From contig DATKDQ010000183.1 of assembly GCA_035544635.1 (NCBI GenBank), forward strand, positions 1-20,868: a DNA stretch of 20,868 nucleotides. Direction: 5' to 3'. Numbering within the stretch: position 1 is the stretch's first letter; every line of letters starts with the position of its first letter. The stretch is from DATAFT01 sp035544635 (GTDB taxonomy: Bacteria > Acidobacteriota > Thermoanaerobaculia > Multivoradales > Multivoraceae). The translations under genes were made by a program, and so were the position numbers. Positions 14,158-20,649 of this stretch are shown piece after piece. The notes beneath the pieces were generated by a model. The model worked only from the letters and a program-made list of their open reading frames with translations. It did no database searches and was not told the origin of the DNA.

Positions 14158-14778
14158 TAGATCGAAGCCGAGCAGGGTTTCCAGCTCGCGCAACGCGCTC
14201 TCGGGCTCGACGACCTTGATGGTCGTCACGCCCAGCGCGTGCGCCGCCTTGAGGTTCGCTCCGATGTCGTCGAGGAAGACGACGTGGACCGGCTCGACCT
14301 CGAGGATGGAGAAGGCGAGCCGGTAGATCGCCGGGTCGGGCTTGCGCAGGCCGACCACGCTCGACTCGATGAAGTGGTCGAAGAGCGGGCACAGGCCGTG
14401 GCGGTCGTTGCCGTCGCCCTTCCAGTTGTTGGTGAGCGCCGCCGCCTTGAGCCCCCGGGCGCGCAGCCGGCGGACGGCTTCGACCATGACCGGCCGCGGT
14501 CCGTTCTCCTGGGCGATGCGCTCGAGCACGGCCGCGGCGGGCAGTAGATAGCCGCGGGCCGAGCACTCGAGGTCGAACGCCGCGCAGAACTCGAGGCCCG
14601 AGAGCTCGCCCCGCTCCATGCGCGACCAGGCGCCCGCCGGACCGGTGTCGCGCACGACGCTGTTGAGAAACCCTTCCGGAATGCCGTGCTCGCGCTCGTA
14701 GCGCGCGATGGTGTGCAGCGGCGAGTCGAGGACGACGCCGCCGAGGTCGAAGAGAACCGCGCGATAGGTCATGCGCAT
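14152..14778 (-). CDS. HAD superfamily (subfamily IA-like) hydrolase
   Basis: The 208-residue product has the four HAD motifs: FDLGGVV with nucleophile Asp11, ALTNN with Thr116, GLRKPDP with Lys146, and FLDDIGAN with Asp170 and Asp171. A helical cap lies between motifs I and II. The spacing matches haloacid-dehalogenase/epoxide-hydrolase-N/YihX-like phosphatases of subclass IA. The residue two after the nucleophile is Gly (DLG), not the usual acid/base Asp; this DxG form occurs in several HAD groups, and activity may be phosphatase with altered chemistry. The substrate is unknown. Two starts are possible (ATG 14778 or ATG 14772); GGGGTGG upstream favours the first. The gene is divergent from the aldolase fusion across 50 bases containing back-to-back -10 elements, so the two may be regulated together. 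A role in sugar-phosphate handling next to the aldolase is only a guess. Confidence 0.9.
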   Translation of the reverse strand: MRMTYRAVLFDLGGVVLDSPLHTIARYEREHGIPEGFLNSVVRDTGPAGAWSRMERGELSGLEFCAAFDLECSARGYLLPAAAVLERIAQENGPRPVMVEAVRRLRARGLKAAALTNNWKGDGNDRHGLCPLFDHFIESSVVGLRKPDPAIYRLAFSILEVEPVHVVFLDDIGANLKAAHALGVTTIKVVEPESALRELETLLGFDLL

Positions 14779-14804
14779 CCGCCGCCACCCCGAACGAGTG
14801 GCGG

Positions 14805-14812
14805 ATTGTAGC
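14805..14812 (-). promoter_or_regulatory. GCTACAAT: putative extended -10 for the HAD gene
   Basis: On the minus strand the TACAAT hexamer matches the sigma-70 -10 consensus at five of six bases. It lies 26 bases before ATG 14778, leaving a leader of about 20 bases with a GGGGTGG ribosome site. Its first base abuts the first base of the plus-strand element at 14813. Confidence 0.55.
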
Positions 14813-14820
14813 GCTAAGAT
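14813..14820 (+). promoter_or_regulatory. GCTAAGAT: putative extended -10 giving a leaderless aldolase mRNA
   Basis: Eight bases separate this element from ATG 14829, so the transcript would start at or within about two bases of the start codon. There is no ribosome site. It abuts the minus-strand element head to head, forming a 16-bp near-palindrome centred on TAGCGCTA. Confidence 0.55.
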
Positions 14821-14828
14821 CGCGGGCG

Positions 14829-16940
14829 ATGCAGAGCCGCTGGTCCGATGGCGAGGCGCTCCGCTTCGTCGAACGCTACGCCCGCTGGGGTGAGGACGTG
14901 GCGCTGCGCGTCTACACCTCGCGCCTCATCGGCTCCGAGCCGACGCTGGTGATGCACGGCGGCGGCAACACCTCGGTCAAGAGCCTCCACCGCGACCTCT
15001 TCGGGGACGAGATCGAGGCGATCCACGTCAAGGGCTCGGGCTGGAACCTGGAGTCGATCGAGCCGCCGGGTCTCCCCGGCCTCGACCTCGCGTACCTGCG
15101 GCGGCTGCGCGAGGTCGACGAGCTCTCGGACGAGGAGATGGTGAACCAGCTCCGCACCCACCTCTTCGACGCCTCGGCGCCCAACCCGTCGGTCGAGACG
15201 CTGCTGCACGCCTTCCTGCCGGCGAAGTTCGTCGATCACTCGCATGCCGACGCGATCCTCGCGCTCACCAACCAGGAGCGCGGCCAGGAGTGGGTGATCG
15301 AGGCGCTCGGGGATCGGGTGGCGATCGTGCCGTACGTCATGCCGGGGTTCGGGTTGGCGAAGGCGGCGGCGCAGATCAGAGACGAGAACCCCGCCGCCGA
15401 GGCGATGGTGCTCGATCTGCACGGTCTCTTCACCTGGGGCGAGACGGCGCGCGAGAGCTACGAGCGGCACGTCGAGTACGTGACGCGGGCCGAGGCCTTC
15501 CTCGAGCATCGCGCAGGCCGGCGGCTGGCGCCCCGGCGTCCCGCCGCGCGCCAGCTCGAAGCACCCGGGAGCGCGGCCGAGGCGGCCCCGCTCCTGCGCG
15601 GGGCGCTGGCGCGAGCGGCGGCAGCGGCCGGGGCGCCGTCGCACTGGATCCTCGACTTCCGCCGCGACGCCGCGATCGACGAGCTGGTCACGGCGCCGGA
15701 TGCGGACGAGGCGCTGACCACGCCGCCCCTCACCCCCGATCACGTGATCCGCACCAAGTCCTACCCGTTGGTGGTCCCCGAGTTCGACCCCGCGGACGCG
15801 GAGGGCTGGGTGGCCGAGGTCGAGGAGGCCCTCGCGGACTTCGCCGAGTCCTACCAGACCTACTTCGAGAAGCTGTCGCGGCTGAAGGGCCGCGACGATC
15901 TGCGGCAGCTCGACCCGCTGCCGCGGATCGTCGCGGTGCGCGACCTGGGCATCTTCGCCGTCGGAGCGTCGGCCGAGGCCGCGGCGATCGCGGGCGACCT
16001 CTACCAGCACACCGCCGAGGTGAAGGCGCTGGTGCGGCGCCTCGGCCCCTACCGCGCGCTCGACGACTCTGAGCTCTTCGACGTCGAGTACTGGAGCCTC
16101 GAGCAGGCGAAGCTCGGCAAGGGCGGGGAGAAGCCGCTGGCGCGGCGAGTGGCTTTCGTGACCGGCGCCGGGGGCGCCATCGGCTCGGCCATCGTCGAGG
16201 CGCTCGCGCTCGACGGCGCCGCGGTGGTCGCGCTCGACCTCGCGAGCGACGCGCTGGCTGGCGTCGTCGACCGCACCTGCGCTCTGGCCGGGGTGGGCGC
16301 CTGCGTCGGCGTCGAGGCCGACGTCACCGACGAGGCGTCGATCGAGCGCGCGTTCTCCGAGGCCTGCGCCACCTACGGCGGCGTGGACCTGGTGGTGCTG
16401 AACGCCGGCATCGCGCGCAGCGCACCGATCGATCGGACCAGCCTCGAGGACTGGAACCGCGTGCTCGAGGTCAACCTCACCGGCTACTTCCTCACGCTGC
16501 GCGAGGCGACGCGGCTGTGGAAGCGCCAGGGCATGGGCGGCAACGTGGTCGTCATCGCGTCGAAGAACGCGTATGCCCCCGGCCCCGAGTTCGCCGCCTA
16601 CTCGGTCTCGAAGGGCGGCGGCCACCAGCTCGGCCGCCTGGCCGCGATCGAGCTGGCGCCGCTCGGCGTCCGCGTCAACATGATCAACCCCGACGCGATC
16701 TTCGCGCACGGCGAGGTGACCTCGGGACTGTGGGTGGAGATCGGCGAGGAGCGGGCGCGCGCCCGCGGCCTGAAGCCGTCGGACCTCCCCGAGTACTACC
16801 GCAAGCGCAACCTGCTCAAGGTGCCGCTCGCCGCTGAGGACGTCGCGCGCGCGGTCCTCTTCTTCGCGCGCGAGGAGACCCCGACCACCGGAGCGACGCT
16901 CCCCGTCGACGGTGGGCTGCCGGAGGCGTTTCCGAGGTAG
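14829..16940 (+). CDS. Bifunctional class II aldolase / short-chain dehydrogenase (rhamnulose-phosphate aldolase-ADH type)
   Basis: The 703-residue product fuses two enzymes. Residues 1-430 are a class II (zinc) aldolase/adducin domain with HGGGNTSVK (43-51), the metal-binding HSHAD motif (137-141) and HGLFTWGET (198-206). Residues about 435-703 are a classical NAD(P)-dependent SDR with TGAGGAIG (445-452), LNAGIA, a serine in VIASKNA, and the YxxxK pair Tyr591/Lys595 in YSVSK. The architecture and length match the bifunctional rhamnulose-1-phosphate aldolase/lactaldehyde dehydrogenase family (RhaD/YuxG-like). That family cleaves a ketose-phosphate to dihydroxyacetone phosphate and an aldehyde, then oxidises or reduces the aldehyde. 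No rhamnose isomerase, kinase or regulator is visible nearby, so the sugar is uncertain. ATG 14829 is the first start after the -10-like element and no Shine-Dalgarno is present. Confidence 0.93.
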   Translation: MQSRWSDGEALRFVERYARWGEDVALRVYTSRLIGSEPTLVMHGGGNTSVKSLHRDLFGDEIEAIHVKGSGWNLESIEPPGLPGLDLAYLRRLREVDELSDEEMVNQLRTHLFDASAPNPSVETLLHAFLPAKFVDHSHADAILALTNQERGQEWVIEALGDRVAIVPYVMPGFGLAKAAAQIRDENPAAEAMVLDLHGLFTWGETARESYERHVEYVTRAEAFLEHRAGRRLAPRRPAARQLEAPGSAAEAAPLLRGALARAAAAAGAPSHWILDFRRDAAIDELVTAPDADEALTTPPLTPDHVIRTKSYPLVVPEFDPADAEGWVAEVEEALADFAESYQTYFEKLSRLKGRDDLRQLDPLPRIVAVRDLGIFAVGASAEAAAIAGDLYQHTAEVKALVRRLGPYRALDDSELFDVEYWSLEQAKLGKGGEKPLARRVAFVTGAGGAIGSAIVEALALDGAAVVALDLASDALAGVVDRTCALAGVGACVGVEADVTDEASIERAFSEACATYGGVDLVVLNAGIARSAPIDRTSLEDWNRVLEVNLTGYFLTLREATRLWKRQGMGGNVVVIASKNAYAPGPEFAAYSVSKGGGHQLGRLAAIELAPLGVRVNMINPDAIFAHGEVTSGLWVEIGEERARARGLKPSDLPEYYRKRNLLKVPLAAEDVARAVLFFAREETPTTGATLPVDGGLPEAFPR

Positions 16941-17012
16941 GCCTGCAAGCCCCCCCAAGACCAAGCCCGCCGGAGTGAGCGTCGAGGAGCTTCTCGCCGG
17001 CGCGCCGAGGAT

Positions 17013-17035
17013 CCAGTAGCGCGGGCCGCTACTGG
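17013..17035 (-). terminator. Hairpin at the convergent junction, containing the ketosynthase stop codon
   Basis: CCAGTAGCG (17013-17021) pairs perfectly with CGCTACTGG (17027-17035) around a CGGGC loop. The ketosynthase TAG stop (17029-17031) lies in one arm. It sits in the gap after the convergent aldolase gene (stop 16940), so it could end transcripts from both sides. No T-run is present. The rest of the 88-base gap shows nothing further that I can support. Confidence 0.45.
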
Positions 17036-18825
17036 TCGATGATCGGAGCGGGGAGCCCGTCCGACGGGACGCGCGACAGCACGCAGGCGTTCACCCCGCC
17101 GACGCCCATCGAGAGCTTGCCCACGACGCCGGCGGGCGCCGGGCAGCCGTGGTCGAAGACGAAGCGGGTGTGAATCTTGGCGATCTCGGAGTTGAGCTCG
17201 TCCGGGGCGAGCGGGGTGGGGAAGATACGCCCGCGGGCGAGGCCGAGGTACTGCGCGGTGAGCTCCCAGCCGCCCGAGGCGCCCATGCCGTGTCCGAAGA
17301 TCCCCTTGCGCGCGGTGACGAGGACGCTCTCGGGCAGCACGCGCCGCAGGTTCTCGACCTCCTGCCAGTCGCCGGGCGTGGCGGTGGCGTGGAGGTCCCA
17401 GGTCGAGACCTCCCCGGGATCGACGCCCGCCTCCTCGAGCGCCGCGCCGATGGCGGTGAGCGGACCCTCCTCGGACGGCGTGATGATGTGCTCGGCGTCG
17501 GCCGACACCCCGACCGCGACCGGCTCGAGGCCGAGCGGCCGGAAGCCGCGCGCCGTCATGTGCTCCCAGTCCCCGACGATCCAGATCGCGGCGCCGCCCG
17601 ACACGTGGGTGCCGCGCATGCCGGTGAGTGGGCGGGACACCTCGCCGTCCGCCGAGATCACGCGGCCGTTGTAGAAGGCCCCGACCAGGAGCGGGTGAGG
17701 CGGTGGATCGGCGGCGCCGATCACGACCGCCTTGGCCTCGCCGCGGCGCACGGCGTCCATCGCGAGCTTGAGCGTGATGCCGAAGGTGGCGCAGGCGCCG
17801 ACCGGCGCGAAGGTGAGCCCGGTGATGCCGCCGAGCATCGAGATGTTCGAGGCGGGCGTGTTGTGGATGTTCCAGATCACGTTCGCCAGCAGGCGATCGT
17901 CCCACGGCGGTGTGGGCGCGCCCCACTTCTCCTGGAGCCGCGCGTTGGCGGCCCGCTTCTGGCGGAGCAGGCTCTTCTTCGCAGCGCCGACCTCACCGAC
18001 GACGTCGGCGCCCTCGATTCGCCGCAGCTCGGCGAGATACTCCGCGAGCTCGGGCGAGCGCACCGCCCAGAAGCGGTTCCAGGCGCGCTCGGCATCCGCT
18101 CTCGTCTCGTAGTCGGCGGCCGCGACCGTGGCCGGATGCGGCGGCGGCGAGGAGCCGCAAGCCTCGAGCTCTGCCATCGCGTCCAGCGCGGCGGCTGCCC
18201 GGAGCTCCGCCGTCGTGCCGCGCTCTCCCGCGGCGCCGAGCTCGCCGGTCGCCGCGAGCGCCGCCACGGCGCTGGTCGCACTGCCGGGCGACCCGAGGAG
18301 CGCCGCCTGCTCCGCAGCCGCGCGGGGCGGGCCGGGCAGGGCGTCGGGAGAGCCCAGAAAGCGGCGCAACGCGCAGTTGTGGGCCGGCTCGGCCCAGAAG
18401 CGATCCCACCGCGCCTGCGCGCGGTCGAGCCGCAGGCTGGCGTCGTAGATCGTGGGCAGATCACCGACGCCCGTGCCGACGTACACGTGCGCCGCCGTCC
18501 CCAGGCTCCGCAGCTCCTGCTCGATCCCGGGGTTCTGCCCGAGCGCCTGGATGAAGGCGCCCATCGCGTACTGCGTGGGCATCCCCATCTTGGTCTGGAT
18601 CTGGTTGAGCCGGCTCGGTGGGAAGCGCGCCGAGAGCCACTCGCGGTAGGACTCGAGCCGGAACTCGGGGCGGCCCACCAGAAAGTTGTCGGGGCCGAAG
18701 CCGTCGAACGGCTCCAGCCAGGTGCTCGCCGTCTCGAGATTGCGCTCGAAGCTCGACACGTCGGGCGAGCGCGGAGCGACGATGCCCCAGCCGAAGATGC
18801 CGACGCGAGCTCTGGACTGCGTCAA
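17029..18825 (-). CDS. Beta-ketoacyl synthase (KAS I/II-like condensing enzyme) with large central insertion, 598 aa
   Basis: The thiolase-fold core has a complete KAS active site: nucleophile Cys345 (VGACATFG), His479 (LHATATPGD), Lys507 (ARKGIFG) and His512 (GHGMGASGG), plus the C-terminal MGVGGVN loop. It should perform decarboxylating Claisen condensation of an acyl chain with a malonyl unit, in fatty-acid or polyketide-like synthesis. Typical KAS II is about 410 residues. Here about 175 extra residues (roughly 131-305) sit between the N-terminal half and the nucleophile; this insert contains WDRFW (140-144), WNRFW (249-253) and an Ala-rich middle. The HGT motif is HAT here. No acyl carrier, ketoreductase or acyltransferase lies next to it, so pathway membership is unknown. 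TTG 18825 lies seven bases after the upstream lipoprotein stop, so the two genes are probably one operon. Confidence 0.9.
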   Translation of the reverse strand: MTQSRARVGIFGWGIVAPRSPDVSSFERNLETASTWLEPFDGFGPDNFLVGRPEFRLESYREWLSARFPPSRLNQIQTKMGMPTQYAMGAFIQALGQNPGIEQELRSLGTAAHVYVGTGVGDLPTIYDASLRLDRAQARWDRFWAEPAHNCALRRFLGSPDALPGPPRAAAEQAALLGSPGSATSAVAALAATGELGAAGERGTTAELRAAAALDAMAELEACGSSPPPHPATVAAADYETRADAERAWNRFWAVRSPELAEYLAELRRIEGADVVGEVGAAKKSLLRQKRAANARLQEKWGAPTPPWDDRLLANVIWNIHNTPASNISMLGGITGLTFAPVGACATFGITLKLAMDAVRRGEAKAVVIGAADPPPHPLLVGAFYNGRVISADGEVSRPLTGMRGTHVSGGAAIWIVGDWEHMTARGFRPLGLEPVAVGVSADAEHIITPSEEGPLTAIGAALEEAGVDPGEVSTWDLHATATPGDWQEVENLRRVLPESVLVTARKGIFGHGMGASGGWELTAQYLGLARGRIFPTPLAPDELNSEIAKIHTRFVFDHGCPAPAGVVGKLSMGVGGVNACVLSRVPSDGLPAPIIDQ

Positions 18826-18832
18826 GCGGCGC

Positions 18833-19393
18833 CTACTCGGTCGCCCCCCCGCCTTCGGCCGGCGCGGCTTCTCCCTCCACCACCGTGAGGTGCAGCTCGG
18901 CGCACAGCCCCGGCTCGTCCAGCGTGCGGTGCTCGCCGTCCCCGATCTGGGTCACGATGTGGTGCTCCCCGGGCGGGAGCTGGACCTCGATCTGGTTCGA
19001 TCCATCGCCGAAGTGCACCCAGGGCGGGGCTTCCGGGATGAGCTCTCCCGGAGGTAGGCAGGTGGTGTCGATGCCGATGTGATGGTGACCCGCGCCGTGG
19101 TGCACGGCGCCGTCGCCGCGAGGCTCGATCGTGAAGTTCTCGACGTCGAACACCAGCTTGACCGGGCTCGTCACCGTAGCCCCCATCTCGGGCTCGACGA
19201 AGTAGACGCGCGGCGTCCCGTCGCCCCCGGCCGTCGCCGGGTGATCGTCGTGGGGCGCTTCCGCGGGCCGCGCGGCCTCCATCTCCTCCGGGGCGACAAG
19301 GGGCTCGTCGGAGCCGCAGCCGGCGACGCCGACCACCAGGAGCCAGGCGGTCAGCAGTGCGAGAGCCGACAATGGACGACGCTCTGTGATCAT
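18833..19393 (-). CDS. DUF4399-like lipoprotein
   Basis: The 186-residue product has a lipoprotein signal ending in VAGC with the lipidated Cys at 26, then a flexible Pro/Ala/Asp region to about 60. The remainder resembles DUF4399: RVYFVEPEMGATVTSPVKLV, a His-rich GAGHHHIGID, PPWVHFGDGSNQIEVQLPPG and a closing HLTVVEG strand. This family is a small beta-sandwich of unknown function, usually exported; the clustered His residues could bind a metal, but that is inference. ATG 19393 is favoured over the longer open frame because GGGAGAG lies five bases upstream and the lipobox follows at the right distance. It is the first gene of a likely operon with the ketosynthase, whose start is seven bases after this stop. 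Confidence 0.85.
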   Translation of the reverse strand: MITERRPLSALALLTAWLLVVGVAGCGSDEPLVAPEEMEAARPAEAPHDDHPATAGGDGTPRVYFVEPEMGATVTSPVKLVFDVENFTIEPRGDGAVHHGAGHHHIGIDTTCLPPGELIPEAPPWVHFGDGSNQIEVQLPPGEHHIVTQIGDGEHRTLDEPGLCAELHLTVVEGEAAPAEGGGATE

Positions 19394-19478
19394 GACATCT
19401 CTCCCCTGGTTGTGACGGTGTGCGGAGATCGGCCGAGTGAGCGCCCGGCGTTCCGATCTGGTGGCGTTGTCGCGGTCG

Positions 19479-19507
19479 ATCATAGTCGAGCCGCCGGCTG
19501 TGACCAA
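19479..19507 (-). promoter_or_regulatory. Sigma-70-like promoter for the lipoprotein-ketosynthase operon
   Basis: On the minus strand TTGGTC (19502-19507) and TATGAT (19479-19484) are separated by exactly 17 bases. TATGAT matches the -10 consensus at five of six bases. The predicted start lies about 80 bases before ATG 19393. This is the best-spaced -35/-10 pair in the window. The other bases of the 226-base gap between the dehydrogenase stop and the lipoprotein start hold nothing I can name. Confidence 0.5.
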
Positions 19508-19619
19508 GCCGCCCTCCTCCCGGTAGTGGTCAGCTTGCCCAGGGCCTCGTCGTCCAGGCGGCCGTCCGGGAGACCGGGGGCCTCGCGGAGCGCAACGTGC
19601 CACCCCCCGCCGCCCGGGC

Positions 19620-20435
19620 TCACTGGCTCATGTGCCAGCCGCCGTTGGGCGACAGCACCTGCCCGGTGACGAACTTCGCCTCGTCGCTCGCCAGGTAGAT
19701 CGCGGCCCACGCGATGTCGTCGGGATCGCCGAAGCGGCCCATCGGGGTCTGCAGCTCGATCAACGGACGCATGAGGGTGAGCGGCGCAGTCATGTCGGTC
19801 GAGATCCAGCCCGGCGCGATCGCGTTCACGCGAATGCCGCGCGGAACGACCTCACGGGCGAGCGCGCGAGTGAAACCCAGGATGCCGGCCTTCGCCGCGC
19901 AGTAGTGCGGCGCACCCGCGCCGCCGGCGGTGCCCATGATCGACCCCATGTTGACGATCGAGCCCGAGCCCTGCGCGTTCATGATCTTGAGCGCCTCGCG
20001 CGAGCAGTAGAAGGTCCCGTTGAGATGGACGTCGAGCATGTGCTGCCACTCTTCGTCGGACAGCTCGACGGTGACGTCGATGAAGGTCTGGATCGGGCCG
20101 CCCGCCTGGCGCTCCTCGGCCTGTCGCACCGAGCGCTCCTGACGCTCGAGCGCGCGATCGGGATCGCTATCCATGCCGCCGATGCCGGCGTTGTTGACCA
20201 GGATGTGGAGCGGGGCCCCGATCTCGGCGAACATCGCGACCACGCTGGCCGAATCGGCGACGTCCGCGGCGACAGCAGTCGCTCCGATCCGCGAGGCGGT
20301 CTCGCGCGCTCGCTCGAGGTCGAGGTCGTTGACGATCACCTCGGCGCCCTCGTCCCGGAACCGGGCGGCGATGGCGGCGCCGATGCCGCGGGCGGCGCCG
20401 GTGACGAGGGCTCGCTTCCCCGCGAGTCGTGGCAT
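19620..20435 (-). CDS. Short-chain dehydrogenase/reductase (classical SDR)
   Basis: The 271-residue product has the classical SDR set: TGAARGIG (12-19) for NAD(P) binding, NNAGIGG (81-87), catalytic Ser165, and Tyr178/Lys182 in YCAAK. INVAP-type text (VNAIAPGWI) and the closing VTGQVLSPNGGWHMSQ are also typical. It oxidises or reduces an alcohol/ketone of unknown identity. NDLDLERA after the second strand has an acidic residue that tends to favour NAD over NADP. A charged insertion of roughly 30 residues (88-120) follows NNAG, rich in Arg, Glu and Gln, and is probably a surface loop near the substrate pocket. ATG 20435 has GGGGAGG seven bases upstream. The frame continues upstream to ATG 20645, but that part lacks SDR features and is rejected as an extension. 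Confidence 0.93.
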   Translation of the reverse strand: MPRLAGKRALVTGAARGIGAAIAARFRDEGAEVIVNDLDLERARETASRIGATAVAADVADSASVVAMFAEIGAPLHILVNNAGIGGMDSDPDRALERQERSVRQAEERQAGGPIQTFIDVTVELSDEEWQHMLDVHLNGTFYCSREALKIMNAQGSGSIVNMGSIMGTAGGAGAPHYCAAKAGILGFTRALAREVVPRGIRVNAIAPGWISTDMTAPLTLMRPLIELQTPMGRFGDPDDIAWAAIYLASDEAKFVTGQVLSPNGGWHMSQ

Positions 20436-20497
20436 GACGGATCCTCCCCGCCGCCCGGTCGCGGCTCGCTCGGCGCGGGCCGCGTGACGGCGGCAGG

Positions 20498-20505
20498 ACT
20501 GTACC
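20498..20505 (-). promoter_or_regulatory. GGTACAGT: putative -10 for the SDR gene
   Basis: The element lies about 62 bases before ATG 20435 on the minus strand, in the 214-base gap after pdxH. No clear -35 is seen. It resembles the S9 element GGTACACT. Confidence 0.3.
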
Positions 20506-20542
20506 GCAGAGGAGGCTCCCTTCCGGAGACGTCCGCGGGCGC

Positions 20543-20645
20543 TCAGGACGGCCACAGCCAGAGCACGAGAGCGGCGCCCAGCAGCGACCCGCCGGGCAGG
20601 GTTGCCCAGCGCGATCGCCAGATGGGCGAGCGTCGGCAGCTCCAT
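20543..20645 (-). pseudogene. Possible small membrane-protein ORF with a one-base frameshift
   Basis: ATG 20645 lies four bases after the pdxH stop. It opens MELPTLAHLAIALG with coding-like third positions. The reading then continues sensibly only in another frame (TLPGGSLLGAALVLWLWPS, TGA at 20545-20543), which would complete a hydrophobic protein of about 33 residues. The span is 103 bases, one more than a multiple of three, with the shift near GGCAACCC. It could be a sequencing error, a decayed gene, or chance. Confidence 0.3.
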
Positions 20646-20649
20646 CGGC

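Noticed and set aside
13904..14788. N-terminal extension of the FG-GAP frame
   Set aside because: It overlaps the HAD gene in another frame; the signal peptide begins at ATG 13903.
14814..16964. 716-codon open frame antisense to the aldolase/dehydrogenase fusion
   Set aside because: It is Arg/Gly/Val/Leu-rich with no domain and mirrors a well-supported gene; long antisense frames are expected in GC-rich DNA.
17149..18888. 579-codon open frame antisense to the ketosynthase
   Set aside because: Low-complexity Arg/Ala text with no motif; the opposite strand has a complete KAS active site.
19480..19619. Coding-like minus-strand text (LREAPGLPDGRLDDEALGKL) after the SDR stop
   Set aside because: No start codon or ribosome site fits, the same frame runs back into SDR sequence as a shadow, and no family is recognised.
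20436..20645. 70-codon N-terminal extension of the SDR up to ATG 20645
   Set aside because: SDRs start a few residues before TGxxxGIG; ATG 20435 has GGGGAGG upstream and the extension is low-complexity.
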